A stretch of 64,000 bases of DNA from Andrena cerasifolii. Taxonomy: Eukaryota > Arthropoda > Insecta > Hymenoptera > Andrenidae. The notes beneath the pieces were generated by a model. It worked only from the letters and a program-made list of their open reading frames with translations. It did not search any database and was not told where the DNA came from. A program made the position numbers and the translations under genes. The DNA is taken from NCBI RefSeq assembly GCF_050908995.1, contig NC_135124.1, positions 9,362,001 through 9,426,000 of the forward strand, given 5' to 3'. Below are positions 14,498 to 27,100 of this stretch, in pieces (the first letter of the stretch is position 1; the number at the start of each line of letters is the position of its first letter).

Positions 14498-17400
14498 CTG
14501 AACCCGACCGCCGCCACTACCATCGCGGCCGCCAACACCACTGGAACGTGGTGACACAATTCCTTGGCAGTCGTCGTCAGCGGAACAGTGCCAGAAGACC
14601 CGGGTCTATCAACACAGGCTTGTCACTTGTTATCAGCCGACTTGCTCTTGTGTCACACGACGATGCCTCCTCTATATCGCTCGGAGTGTCTTTCACGATT
14701 CTTTCTTAAACCTCGTCCAACATCCCCGAACCGATTCACGAGGTTCGCCACTGTCTCTCGATTCCCGTACCGAACTACCGACCGATGCGACGGTAACGGC
14801 ACCGTCAATCACCCCCTTCGATAGTAGTACACTTAGCGTAACCCCGTTCTCCGAAAACGCTACGGGGGAAAAAAAAGGACGCTTCACGCACGGACGACCA
14901 TCACTGAGAGTGAGAGATCACGACCTCCACGACTGGCTATCGTTCCAGTCGAGCTACAATGATTTACGAGCTCTTACTATTACAATTTTTTTACTACGGC
15001 GAGATGCGGCTGGTCATTGATCCTCCCGGTCTTCGCAACTTTGTATCCGAACCGACGATATCGCAGCGAGAACAGACACAGGGAAACTCTCGTTGGGAGG
15101 GTGTAATAATCATTGCCCCGGAACGAAGCCGCGCGACGCTCGACTCTGGCTCGCCATATTTCACCCGATAAATCCGATCCGTCCTTCGCAACAACTGCGC
15201 TTCTTATATCCGGCTCTATCTCCCGACGATTTCGAGTGCTTTCTCGCTTGGCGAACCGATAATACTGCTTGCAAACAATCGACCCGAAAGACCGCTCCGA
15301 CTTTCCCACTGTTAAGCTGCAAGTCGAATTCACCCGGCGGAGCGCGCGCAGAGATACGATCGGAAGCGCTGAGTCGCGACTACAAGGCTACTTTGCCGGT
15401 CGATCTCGTTGACTCCCCGCATCGGGATCCGCGTACTAACTGTCCACCGCACGGCACGACGCCTAAGGAAGGGGGAGGCTGAAGTGGCGAGCCCCCCGTG
15501 GGTCAAAGGGGCGTCCAATCGGCTTCTTTCTTCGATGAAAACTTATGATTCACGCGCCAACGTCTCCTACCCCCGACGGCCCGACAGACCTGGGGGGTAC
15601 ACGAATCCTATGAAAGGTAAACGCGCTCGGCAAACAGGATAATGTTCCCCTTCCCTCTCAGGCCCCATTGTTGAACAGAACGGCGCATCCCTGGGGTCGG
15701 GAGGGGGTGGACTTTCAGGTATGCCATTAGTCAGTCACGTAGTCCATCGTAGGTAGATCACGTAGTCTCAAACGTTGAACCCGCTGACTCGCTACGCAAC
15801 ATTATTTCCCTGTTAAACGTAACAACTGTAAGTACCGCCACACGGATATTGTATAATTTAGGGTTAATTCAGGCAAACGATACGGCGTCGTTGCGATCTC
15901 GCAGCGGTGCATATATGTATTTGGAATTCCCTCGTCCGAATTGACTCCAATACCGATTTCACGGCATTTCATAATGAGGAGAAACGGCGGAACGTTACGA
16001 AATTTTACGCCGCTATCGCAACGAGAGTATGTATACATACATATATGCACCGCGCACGGGGTGTCTGAGCAATAAACGATGCAACTCCACCGGGTCCGAT
16101 TACGCCAGGAGGAATACAGAATTTCGCGCGGGTCTTTGGTTACCAGGAATTTGAATTCGAAAGCGCGCGGGGTGCGCGCGCAGTTAATCGAAATTCGATT
16201 CGACCATCGATCCTGGTAGATATGATTCAGACGCGGAAAGTCATCCGTTAGTTGCGAGCGTAGATCCGGTTTTTATGAGTCTTCTGGAGTAATGCAGCGT
16301 ATTTTGGGGCACCGTGTGTGCGTAAGTGCATGGAGATCTGTGCCGCAAGCGACAATAAGTTATTTGTATCCTGCTTCCTCCCCACTCGGCACGGCCCGCA
16401 GCTCCGCCGCTGCCTAGCAAACAATGATAACCGCGTGAACACGTGCAAACAATTGGAAACATTCAGTTTCAGCAGAGAGCGGCCGTGGGGCGGTAATTGT
16501 CGATCAATCTTTCGCTGGTATAGTCCGTTCATTATTGTGCTACGTGATTATCTTAATGGCGCTCTGCCCCACCGTTCTTTAATTAGCCTCGCCACGACAG
16601 TGCGCGATAATGGTGTTCATCCGCGTCTGCATCCATGTGCCTCGCGAAAAACCAATCGATATTTGTCTCGCGCCGCGTCAATGAAAGAAAGAAGTAGACT
16701 GTAACGTGATATTAAAAACGGCCGATAAAAAAAGATCGCGCAAGAATGTGATACGTGTCCTGTCTTTCTCGAGTGATCAAGAAACTCTCGATCCCGTGGG
16801 TGTATCGTCCCACGATCGAGAATCGAAATCACAGATTTCCAAGGCATTGGCGGACTTGGTTGTTGATGGTAATGTACTATAATTTTCCTTTGCGTGCCAC
16901 CGTACTCTCGATCTCTCCGGTTATACGGACGCATCGAATTTTGGCGCAGATAGGTCGCGCTACGTTGCAGCTTAAGAGTTCTCGGAAAGCGGCGAGGATC
17001 GTCGTCGATAAGATTGTATAAACATCTTGCACGGCGCGAGAGACGACGGTCCCCAAAGATCCGCGCCGAGAACCAGAGATCGGCGAGCTCCAGCTACCGC
17101 TGATGAAGGGGGAAACACCTACAGGAGCGGTGGTAACTGTGCGTGACCGACGAAGGCACAGTTCATGCACACATAACCACCGCTCCTGTAGGTGCTTCCC
17201 CCTCCATCAGCGGTAGCTGGAGCCCGCCGATCCCTGCCGAGAACCCACACGGCAGTCGATGCGAGTCGAACATTGAGAGCGGTACGGACAACTCAACCGC
17301 CAACGTCAACCGTCTTAATAAAGACAACGACTAACAGAAATACCTTGAGTGATTCACTTTCCCGTTACCCACACCAGGTATACGAATATCCCCTTAACCT

Positions 17401-18985
17401 GTTACTCTATTGTTCGACTCGTTCGGGTACGCGGATAATGCATACGCGTTGTCATTAAGCGATTACCTTTACATTTCATAATCCATGTATTATTGAATTT
17501 CTGACCTTAAGTATCTCGCTCTATCGTGATGAATCAACAAATTCGATAGAGATTCAATTGCACTTGCGCCCACTTAATTATTTCACTTCTCCTTCGAACG
17601 TTTTTAACAGCTACATTTTTCATAATTCAAACGAGAGTGTTGTATACCGCGTGAGAAACAGTAAACTTAGATAACCGTCGACCTTCGATCTCCTTGTTAC
17701 GCACAGCTGATGATTAAGATACTCGGACGTTTTTTTTTTGTTTCTATGTGAAAAAAATTCTTTTTCCCCGCTTAAGTCGATCGTATTTCCAACTAGCGTC
17801 ACAATTCTCGCCGCGAGTGCCGCGTTTATGATTTCCTGCGCAATGTGATTATGGCAAATGTCACATGGGAGAATGACGAGCAAGTCGGACAAAATGGCAA
17901 TGCCTTTTAGAGAGTCACGGGCGGCTGTTTACAGGCGAAGTATTCGTTACCTGGGACGTGTCTTCTGCATGGAATTCGGTACGATAATTCAACGATTCGT
18001 CACGATCTTTCGACTATTGGAATAACCGACATCAACATCATTGTTTTGTACTGTTGGAGGCACATGTGTACAGTGCAGTGATCCCGATTGGACACTGGAT
18101 ACAAATACTGTTGTTCTCGCCCATGGACCTAAAGGACAGTGCATAAAGTAAGCCGACTTGTGGACACAGGGTATGAAACACCGAGGGGAGCATCAGAGGA
18201 ATGTATTTTCAGTCATCTTTGTATGATCAACTAGTGCTGTCCTCTATGCTATTTCGCGATGAATTTTAAAACTACATGCTTGAATTATACACATTTAAAT
18301 ATAATCTGCCTATTAGAGACCAAGTTTGTCTCTACAATATAATATAATACTTAAACTCGTTTGTAGAGTGCACCACCGTTTGACCATACCAACATGGCTG
18401 AAAGTCATTTAGAGATTGATTCCCCTTCCGTCTCGCGACTCAACCCCTCACAACTTGTGTACCGTCCTTAAGGTTCATGATTCCCCTCAAAAAATTTTGC
18501 GCCATATTCAAAGTACTGTCAAACACTTATGTCATGAATTTTCTTTTGGATAGCAACGGTACGTAACCCGCGAAAAGGGTATAAAAATCTGGAGATATTT
18601 CGTTTACCATAGAATTTCGTTTCCAAAACGGAGCGCTCTGTTATTTATTGGCGTGTCGTCTTGGAAATTTCGGTAGAAAAGGGAGTATTGATTTCTATCG
18701 AAACAATGGTCCATTGTTGAAGGAAAACATTCTTCTGGATATTGATCAAAGATCCGGGATTCTATAATTGTCAATGTAATTATTACTAACTAGTTCAAAT
18801 GGTGCTGTCACCTGCTTTAACGCGCGACATTTTTCACAGTTGTTAGACCGAAATTTTGCAATAGCAGAAACAACGACGTCCCGTGAAAACGTACCTAACC
18901 CCCACGAACCTTGGTGTTGTTCTCTCCTCAATTCTCCATGAAAGTGTAAACACGTATCCTTCGATATAGAATTATATGAAAGAGG
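14498..18985. other. Non-coding stretch between the LYST 5' end and the DHHC gene
   Basis: The two flanking genes point away from each other, so both promoters and any untranslated first exons should lie in these 4.5 kb. I could not identify the LYST initiator exon or a clear core promoter. The only structured object I see is the foldback element at 17075-17235. Short open frames here lack splice context and recognisable domains. Confidence 0.6.
17075..17235. mobile_element. Foldback MITE, Mutator-like, with 10-base direct flanks
   Basis: Arms 17078-17135 and 17175-17232 are inverted copies with only about four differences in 58 bases. A second short stem (17135-17142 with 17156-17163) sits inside, so almost the whole unit can fold into one long hairpin. 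The 10-base word GCCGAGAACC occurs directly on both sides (17065-17074 and 17236-17245), as expected of a target-site duplication. Long terminal repeats with 9-11 base duplications are typical of Mutator-like elements. There is no open frame inside. The family assignment is inference. Confidence 0.75.
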
Positions 18986-20327
18986 ATGACCGTGTGGGAC
19001 AGGCTCCGAAACCCTTGTGGTTGGAGGGCTGGTGCTAAACAAATCTCGGTCGACGCGATGATACCGATCTTCGCGGTTCCAACGCTGGCGGTGATCGCCG
19101 CGCAAACGGTCCTATGTACTGTCATTATATTCGTCGCGACGCCGTTATTAGTGTACTACCTGCACCACAATTTCCTGAGGTTTCTGCTGCGCACCAAATT
19201 CTTTTTAATGTGGACGATCATGAGCGTGGTGATGCTGATGCTGATCTTTGAAATAAGTGTCGTACCTTTATTAGAGATCCTACCGGAAGAGAACTTAGTG
19301 TTTATAATATGCGTCATCGGGGGTATACTGTGCGGATACAAGAGTAGATTGAACGCAGACTCTGCTACTCAGGAAGGCACCTTCGCTCAAGGTTTAGAAC
19401 TCGGCGAGGGAAGCGGAGAGCTTTGCATTACGTGTAGGAGAAGAGCCCCGCCAAAAGCGCATCACTGTCGAATGTGTCAAACGTGCATTCTCAATAGGGA
19501 GTATCATTGTAAATGGTACAGTCTTCTTGGTTTACGCAGAGCATGATTCTTGGCTTACGGAATGACGCACGGACGCATTTAGGATGTACGTTTTATATTT
19601 TAGGTTGGATTGTTGCATAGGTTCGAGTAACTTAAGATGGTATCTGGGATGTTTGTTCTTCTCGGCCATAGCTTTCATTTATGGCTCCAATCTAACAATG
19701 ACTAGCGTTTGCCATCCGTTCATACTCATTGGCACTGTCCTATTACCAGATGATTGCAGCGATGTGTATCATCAGCTAGAGTATGTACCATTTAAGAGAT
19801 ATTTTATGTTATATAGCGGTAATTAGTAGCGGGCATACGATCTGTTGAAATGAATGGTAATCGAGGATGCGAAATTATAGTCCGGGGGAGGGGGACACGA
19901 CAATTCGCTTTATTAAGGGTCTGAGAACTAAACTGGAAAGATACCAATGATCTACAATGCAAACTTTAATTATCACGAGATGCTGATAATTGTCGAGACT
20001 TGTGTTAACGTCGTAAATATTGTAATATCTGTTATTTGCTTGCTGAGGAATATAAAAGTTGAACAGATAACGTGTCACGCAACTGTTTGCTTCAAATACC
20101 CGATCGATATATAATAATGTACATATTGTTCCAGCATTGCCCTGTGCTTCATCTCGGCACTCTACAGCTTGCTCGTTGGTCTAGTGGTACTTTTTTATTT
20201 AATATACCATCTTTGGTTAATTTACCTTGGCACAACATCGAACGAGCGACGCCTTCTCCAAGCTGGAAACCAGTATGACCACGGGGTACTGAAACTCGTA
20301 TCTCGATTATTTTGCTGCAAAACTTAG
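18986..20327 (+). CDS. DHHC-type palmitoyltransferase with variant EYHC core
   Basis: DHHC enzymes attach palmitate to cysteines of membrane-associated proteins. Exons are 18986-19515, 19604-19780 and 20135-20327, giving 299 aa with matching phases. Several hydrophobic segments precede the cysteine-rich domain (CITCRRRAPPKAHHC, CRMCQTC), which reads through the first intron into CKWLDCCIG. Two to three membrane segments follow, then a TTxE motif (TTSNER) and a PaCCT-like NQYDHG near the end. The canonical Asp-His-His-Cys reads Glu-Tyr-His-Cys here; the catalytic Cys and second His remain. It most resembles divergent ZDHHC23/ZDHHC24-like insect proteins, but I am not sure of orthology. The start at 18986 is the first ATG after an in-frame stop; a start at the internal Met (IPIFAVP) is possible. 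Confidence 0.85.
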
Positions 20328-20920
20328 ATATTAAATGTAGACTAGATTATAAAATTTACTTTGTACGGAAGATGATACTTTGCACTGTGCAAAGGATATT
20401 AAAAAGCTTGAAACAATGAGGCCAAAACATCGGGCACAGTGGTATGTGAATCAGAATGTACACATTAATATTAGTTAAAACGCACCTTTCACTATTATTA
20501 ATATATACTTTAATGCCAACTATTGTTCTTCTTTTTTTTTTACAATACCAAGATACTGAACACTAGTAAGCTATCGCTCGTAATATTGAACTTAATAACG
20601 ACATATCACGATACGAATGCGCTGATATCAGTTTGAAGTTTTACTTACTTTTATTTTACTGTTGCGTGCACATCGTTTCTATATTTATTGTAACTGTGAT
20701 AAAGTGGCCATTGTATGATTAACGTAATAAATTGTATTAATCAATTATGTACAGTACATCTAAGGTCTAAGCATAAAGAATATTAGATGTGATAAATGTT
20801 TAAATTTCTTTTTATACAAAATAATATAAAATTAATTCTAGTCTTCGTTTTACACAGTAAACTTAGAAGTATTATTATGATACAGTCTTTGTACTTTAAT
20901 TTCAATATTGTAACTTAGCT
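20328..20920. other. Shared tail-to-tail 3' region of the DHHC and CCDC191 genes
   Basis: AT-rich, with no coding signal. A plus-strand AATAAA for the DHHC transcript lies at 20726-20731. A minus-strand AATAAA (TTTATT on the plus strand) lies at 20650-20655 and a weaker ATTAAA near 20895. If both AATAAA signals are used, the two mature transcripts overlap by roughly 100 bases. Confidence 0.5.
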
Positions 20921-23344
20921 TTAATCCTCTAATGCTACACCTCTTTGTTTAGGATCGAAATCAGGGATCACTTTCTGCACCAATTGCCTCAATTCGTCCT
21001 TTCTTTTCTCACTTTCTTTGATGTCTGCAGCTATTGCGAGGTACTTCTTCCACATACACAAGTATCTCACTTTTAATTTACTTTCGTAATGACTACTAGC
21101 TAGTTCCTCTTTCTTTTCGCGTTCTGCTCTGAATTCAGAGGTTCTTACTTGCCACGACTTAAAGTACCGATCTAAGAGCTTCATATCGTTGAAATCTATG
21201 GCGACTTGATATTTCAAATTAACTTCTTTGGTCACTTGCTTCCACTTCTCAAATACCCTTACCGCTATCTTTCTATTATAAAACCATTCGACAATCTCGA
21301 TCTTAATTCTACATTGACTGTCGGTCTCTCTTTTCCACGCTGTAAACACTTTCCTCATCACGTTTCCTCTATAATGATTTTCCGCTTGCTTGACATTGCT
21401 CTTTTTCTGTTCAACGAGGGCTATGAACGGCTCCATTACATAACGCCGTAGCAGATATCGCCGATAAAATTCATCCGCTATGCTGTTCAATTGTCTAAAT
21501 CTCTCTATTTCACGTAATCGATTCTGTTCCTGCTCTCTTCGTAGTCTTCTCGCCTCTGCTGCAGCCTATTAATAAATAAAGAAATTCATCGGAACATTTC
21601 TTTAAAGGAGGGTCTGTATCGCGCGTAGACAAATAAGAAAGTGCATTGCTAAAGCGATAACGGAGCTTGCGAGGTGAAATTAATGCCTATGACACTTGCT
21701 ATGACATTAATATACTTTGACCTCCTACATTATCTGACCTCTTGTTGTAATCTCCTCTTCGTCTGTTCCTCTTCTATTCTAGCAGCCTCTTCCTTCTTCT
21801 TCTGTTCCTCCAGTTTTTTCCTGCGCGATTCTTCGGCTAATTTTATTCTCTTCTGTCTGGCCTCTGCTCGAGCTTCCATCCTCAACAGAAACTTCGGTGG
21901 ATCTGGAGCTCGTTGAGGTACCGTCAGGCTTTCATCCCTTTTAGAAGAGTACACGTTATAAACATCCATACCCGTATAAATGGTTAATTGCCTCGAAGGT
22001 CTATGTTACCTGTAGCCAGTTTGCTTCATCAATTGAATCAAAGTTCGCCTGGTCTTCTGCCCGCAGTAGGTGAGCGTTTCTTTGGCCATGTCCACAGTTT
22101 CTTTGGTCGCCCTAGATATCTCTTTTTGCGCCTGTTTTAATTTTAATTCCTCGATGATCCTATTCTGCTCTGCCAATTTGGCTCTCTGCTTCTCTATTAT
22201 CTGCTTCTGAGCATTTAATCGGCATTGCGATGGCGATTCGACAATAACAGGCTTAGAATAAACACTTTTCCTCCTCATCTCTGCGCTGCTGGACTCTTTC
22301 ACCACCAATCTACCATCTCTGCTCTTTGGTTTCTGACTTCTCATCAACTCTCTCTGGCGTTCTGTAATAGCGCTTATAAACATCTCGATCCTCCGCTCCT
22401 CAGAGATACCCCGCTCTTCCTTTTGCTCCTCTTCGTCTTTCCTCGCATTTTTCGTGCTCGTCCTCCAAACATCCAAGTACTTCTTCATTATCTTCGAAGC
22501 CACGTTCCGTTGAATCCTCGTTTTGATATCGCGAAGCCGCCGTTCTTCCTCAGCATTTCGCTTCAGAGTATCGAAGCACTTTCTTAAAACACGCACACGT
22601 TGCGCTTCTATCTCGGAGCTTGGCTTATCCTTGATCGTTACTTTTATACTCCCAGTGCACGGTATTTCGCATTCCGTTTCCTTCGGCTCTTTCTCGCCCT
22701 CCTCTGTCAAGGGAGGGTCATCAACTTCCGCTTTCGTACTCTTACAAACAGTCTGCGTACTTCGTCCACAGCTCCCACCGCTCCTCTCCGTTTTAGGGTC
22801 GACAATTATCTGTAAAAAGTTGCGTATATACTAAATTATAGCAATCACAATTAAATGAAAGTTACGCGGACCTTGTTTCTGATCCTTCTGGAGGTCCCCC
22901 AAAAGTCCTCGTCATCCGACGGCGCAAAGTTCCTTCGTTTGCACATATAGGGTTCCGAGAATTTCGGTCGGGATTTCTTCAGTTCCATTTCGAATTTCTT
23001 CAACTCTCGTTCCAGAAATCGCTGCTGTTTTTTCATATATATCTCCCTGGTTTCATCGCGCGTTAATAGTCTGCAAAAGAGAGCTTAGCTACCAGTGCCA
23101 AAAATCTTTCCCTTTCTTTCTTGGTCATTAGATCATACCTCCTGGCTTCGGCCAGAACGGAGCTTTTGGTCGGCGAGACGGATAAGTCTTCTCTCAGGAT
23201 TCGGTGCCTCGCATCCATAATTAGGTTTGGATCAAGGAACGTCGTCTCTTCGTCCTTTACCATACAAAGTTTCTCCGCTGAGCGGAAGATCTCCACCTTC
23301 ATCATCCGATCCATCAGATCGGTCACCTCGTTTATATGCACCAT
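20921..23344 (-). CDS. CCDC191: CCDC191-like coiled-coil protein with Sfi1-like W repeats
   Basis: Exons 5' to 3': 23344-23139, 23070-22866, 22809-22010, 21937-21739, 21565-20921, giving 684 aa with consistent phases. The first intron is only 68 bases, and reading through it gives a stop. The protein is almost entirely charged helix: a Lys/Glu/Arg-rich stretch around residues 400-480, then spaced aromatic repeats near the C terminus (KVFTAWKR, RVFEKWKQ, RYFKSWQV, RYLCMWKK). This spacing recalls Sfi1/HAT-type repeats that bind centrin. The length, coiled-coil layout and repeats fit CCDC191 (KIAA1407), a poorly characterised animal protein suspected to act at centrosomes or cilia. The symbol rests on overall resemblance, not an alignment. 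The second exon could instead end at 22872, which removes two codons. Confidence 0.7.
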
Positions 23345-24177
23345 GATCGCTGCGTTTACCTTTAACTAGAATAGAAATTACGCTGTTACGTTTACGCAGA
23401 TGTATCGAAAAGCCATGCCAGAGTCTTGTTGACGCGTTGTTGTTTCGTTGTTAAGGAAAGTTATGAAAGATACCTCCTGTGTACACGCAGGTGACCCTAC
23501 CAACCCTATTCATAAATTAAGGGGTGGAAATAAGCGATGTAGGAGGGCGGGAAGCTATCGACTCGCCCCGTGTATCGCTCGACAGAAACGTTGCGAAAAG
23601 AAATGGTACTTGTTAGTTTATAAAATCGATTTTAGCCTAGCTTATATCGATACTTGAACGGAAATATCAATTATGAATGAACGGGGATTATTTAGAGGTT
23701 GGATAATAAAGGCAGTTGATTAGAAATGAATTTAATCTCGGAAATCGCGATGCACTCGGAAATTCGCGTAACACCGATTTTCTCCGTCAGTTCGAAAGTT
23801 TCCCGCCATTTCAGTGGTGCTCAGTCAGCATTATGAAGCTGATAACGTCGATTGTTGACGAACCAGTCTGCTGCAGCAGGTGCATCACAGGGAAAAAAGT
23901 GCATCGACTTCGAAAACTTATGTATCGAAGATGGTAAGTCTTCCATTTCGTAGGACACATATGCTCGGAGCGTTGTACGCCCGCTTTCAATCTATCGCGA
24001 GCGTTATCGCCCCTTATCAGCGATCCTAAAATCGTCCGAATGCAATCGTTGTGGTTAAAGAATTGCAATCTCTTTGCTCTTATTCGCCCCACGATAGCAG
24101 AGCTAACTGTATTTTCAAAGCACAATTTTAACAGGTAACAGACGTTGTCATATCGCTGGTACACGACGAGAAATAAA
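23345..24177. promoter_or_regulatory. Probable bidirectional promoter of CCDC191-like and PRDM10 genes
   Basis: The two start codons face away from each other, at 23344 (minus) and 24178 (plus), separated by 833 bases with no coding signal. Both 5' untranslated regions and promoters must lie here unless an unseen upstream exon exists. I did not find a TATA box or a clear initiator that I would defend. Confidence 0.5.
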
Positions 24178-27100
24178 ATGAATTCAAGGGGCCCTCCTGA
24201 GGGGGGCCCTATTAACTCCTTTGAGATTCAAAACATTGATAAAGTGTCTGACACTTCTGTAAATTGGCCCACCGATCATACCCTTCCCTCGTCGGTGTGC
24301 GAGCAGCCGAGAAAAATGAATAACAAGCTGTTGTTCTTGACTGTAAGTAAAATTCTCATGGTTGCGTTATCTTCGGCTACGTTTCCCTGCGACGGACAAT
24401 ACTTGGAATGATTTTGTTATTAGGTGGAGTACGTGGAAGATCAATCCCGAGAGTACTCTCGCCTGTTTCCAACATACGAGCAGGTTTCCTTTTCCCCTAG
24501 AGCGTCTTCCCCTCTTTCCGATTTCGAGCACCGCGTCAGTCCTCTTGATCCGAATATGAGTTCAGCCGCTAGGTATTCACCTACTCCGGTACAACTCCCA
24601 CCGTCTCCGTTTCATAATTCTGTCGTTGTCCTACAAGGTTCGGCCTCCCCTTTAATATCACCGCCTGAATCCACCGAAAGAACGAACGTTAACTATGTCT
24701 CCCAATTGACGCATCCGATCGACGCACAGACTGTGCAGCAGGCGGACAACTCTGCCGACTTTGTTGCCAATGGAAATGAGGAGCAATTGGTCTCTAGCGT
24801 CGGCACTGAACTAATTCTGATGCAAGGTAATCGCCGCTGCAATGTTATCGTTAAGCGAAACGCGATAGATCTTGTGGCGTAACTGTGAATTGTATTTGCA
24901 GAATCTAATGCTGGATTGGAGCCATCGGCAGCTCCGTTGATGCTGACAGGAATGCCAAGTACAGATTTTACATTAAGCAGAGATTTTCTTGTCATGCAAG
25001 ACGATCAACTGAATGTCATGAATTCATTTAAAGCTCAGAACCTTGATGTAGAGGATTCTACGCTTTCGTCGGCTGCAGGGAATTCGAACAAAGAGAACAA
25101 TACGAATCCTTTAACCGTTTCGAAAAATCAGAAAGCGAATGAAATTTTGTTGCATAACGAAGAAAAGAAGGATGGCGAAAAGCAGAATGTTAGACGCTCT
25201 AAGCGCCGTATAAACGACAAAAAGAATTTATGTGCGTAACTTCATTATTTTCGTTATCCTGTTAATGTAGTACTAAGCGTAAACTATTCTCTAGGTTGCG
25301 ACGAATGCGACGATGTCTGTACCGGGGACAATTGCACTTCGCATAATGTATGCACGATAGCAGATCAACCTGTACCATCTCGGGCTATAGCAACACTGCC
25401 AGGATCCTATCTTTCCATAAACAAATTGTCCAGCTCCGAAATTCTGTCAGGTGGATTCGATTATGGAGTATGTGCGAAGCGTTATATACAAAAACGTACT
25501 CAGTTTGGTCCTATAGAAGGTATATTATATCCCTATGATGGTACACCATTTAAAAATGAATTACCATTACTTTACGAAACCGAGGACGAAGAACTGCTAA
25601 AAGTAGACGTTTCAAATGAAAGTAAGCGCTGATAGATTTCAGAGTACTGTTCTATATATTTAGAGTTTTAAAGTAAAAGGTATGTTACTGTCATTACAGA
25701 TGCTTCAAATTGGATGCGTTTCGTTAGACCGGCATTATCATATAAAGAACAGAACTTAGTAATTTGTCAACAACGTGACGGAATAGTGTTTTTGACTACA
25801 AGAAGCATCTTGCCAAAGGAAGAATTAAAAGCTGGGCCTAGTATCGATTATGCGAATCGTAGGAATTTAACCGCCCTGAAACCTGTACAAGAAACCAAAG
25901 ATGACAAAGGTATGCAAGATTTGTAATAGTATAATATTTCAGATTATATCTATTTATCCGTGACTTCGTATTACAGAGCCGAAAAATCAATTACCTGCTT
26001 GGCCTCGGCTCGAGGGTAATCACTCTCGTCGCGTGAAAGTGTTTCGCGGCAGAAATTTAAAAGAGAAGGAGAACTCGAGGCAAAATAACTCTAAGGAATG
26101 GAAATGTTCAGTTTGCGGTTTGATTTTTAAGAAGCCGCTTTTGCTTAACATACACACTCTTAGTCATGGTAATGACAAAATGAAGCACAAAATTCAATCT
26201 ACCGCTTGCCCGCAGTGCGGGCTACAGTTTCAGAAGCAAAAAGAATTGATTAACCATATCTCGCAACACGGGAGATTGTCTCTAGCGAAGGCGAAAAGAA
26301 TGAGTTCTCTGTCTACGTATAAGTGTTCGATGTGTTACAAACGTTTTGCTACGAAAGTACGATTGCAACAGCACTGTCTGGTGCACGGTGCTGAAGACCA
26401 AAAACCACTGCCATGCAATATCTGTTTCAAAAGATTCATGAATAATTCAGCACTGTCTTGCCATTTGAAAACGCATCGAGGTAAATCATACTTCTATCGA
26501 ATAATTTGACGTAGAAAAAAATATGTGTATGTATATATATATTCTCTTTTATTCAGAAACCAAGCAAGTGTTTGAATGTCCAATGTGTCGGCAACTGTTC
26601 AGTCAGAGTATCACATTGAAGGAACACATAGAAACTCATAAGAAGGAAGACGGCACCTTTAGCTGCCCCTACTGCCAAAGAATATTTATTAAGTACTCAG
26701 TTATTCGTAAGCACATTAGAGCGCATCATTGCGAAAGAAAGCACAAATGTCAAGTTTGTGCGAAACGATTTGCTACCGTCGACAAGTTGCAGATGCATCT
26801 ACTGAAACATTCTGATCATAGGTAAACTAACATTATTTATTTATACATCACGAAAGTGCATACTGCATAATATTATATGGTAACTTTATTCCTCTTACAG
26901 AGAATTTCATTGTGCAAATTGCGGCAAACAGTTTAAAAGGAAAGACAAATTAAAGGAGCACATGACGAAGTTGCACAATTCGCAAACGGCGACTGAAGAG
27001 CAAATGTCGCAAGTTACGCAAACTAAAAAATTCGTTCCAAAGGTACACTTGTACTGTTGTCACGTGAAACATTTCATAACGCGTTTAATAATACATTTTA

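Noticed and set aside
17620..17892. Minus-strand hydrophobic 90-codon frame
   Set aside because: It begins with TTG, has no splice partner in phase with LYST, and shows no known domain.
20165..20240. tRNA-like A box (GTTGGTCTAGTGGTAC)
   Set aside because: There is no matching B box or cloverleaf, and the bases encode the last membrane segment of the DHHC protein in frame.
23063..23138. Continuation of the first CCDC191 exon to a stop at 23063
   Set aside because: A 68-base intron with a good donor (GTATGA) and acceptor (TTTTGCAG) restores frame with the next exon; the stop is intronic.
24178..24220. GGGGCCC-rich inverted repeat at the PRDM10 start
   Set aside because: It is short, lies in coding sequence, and is explained by Gly/Pro codons.
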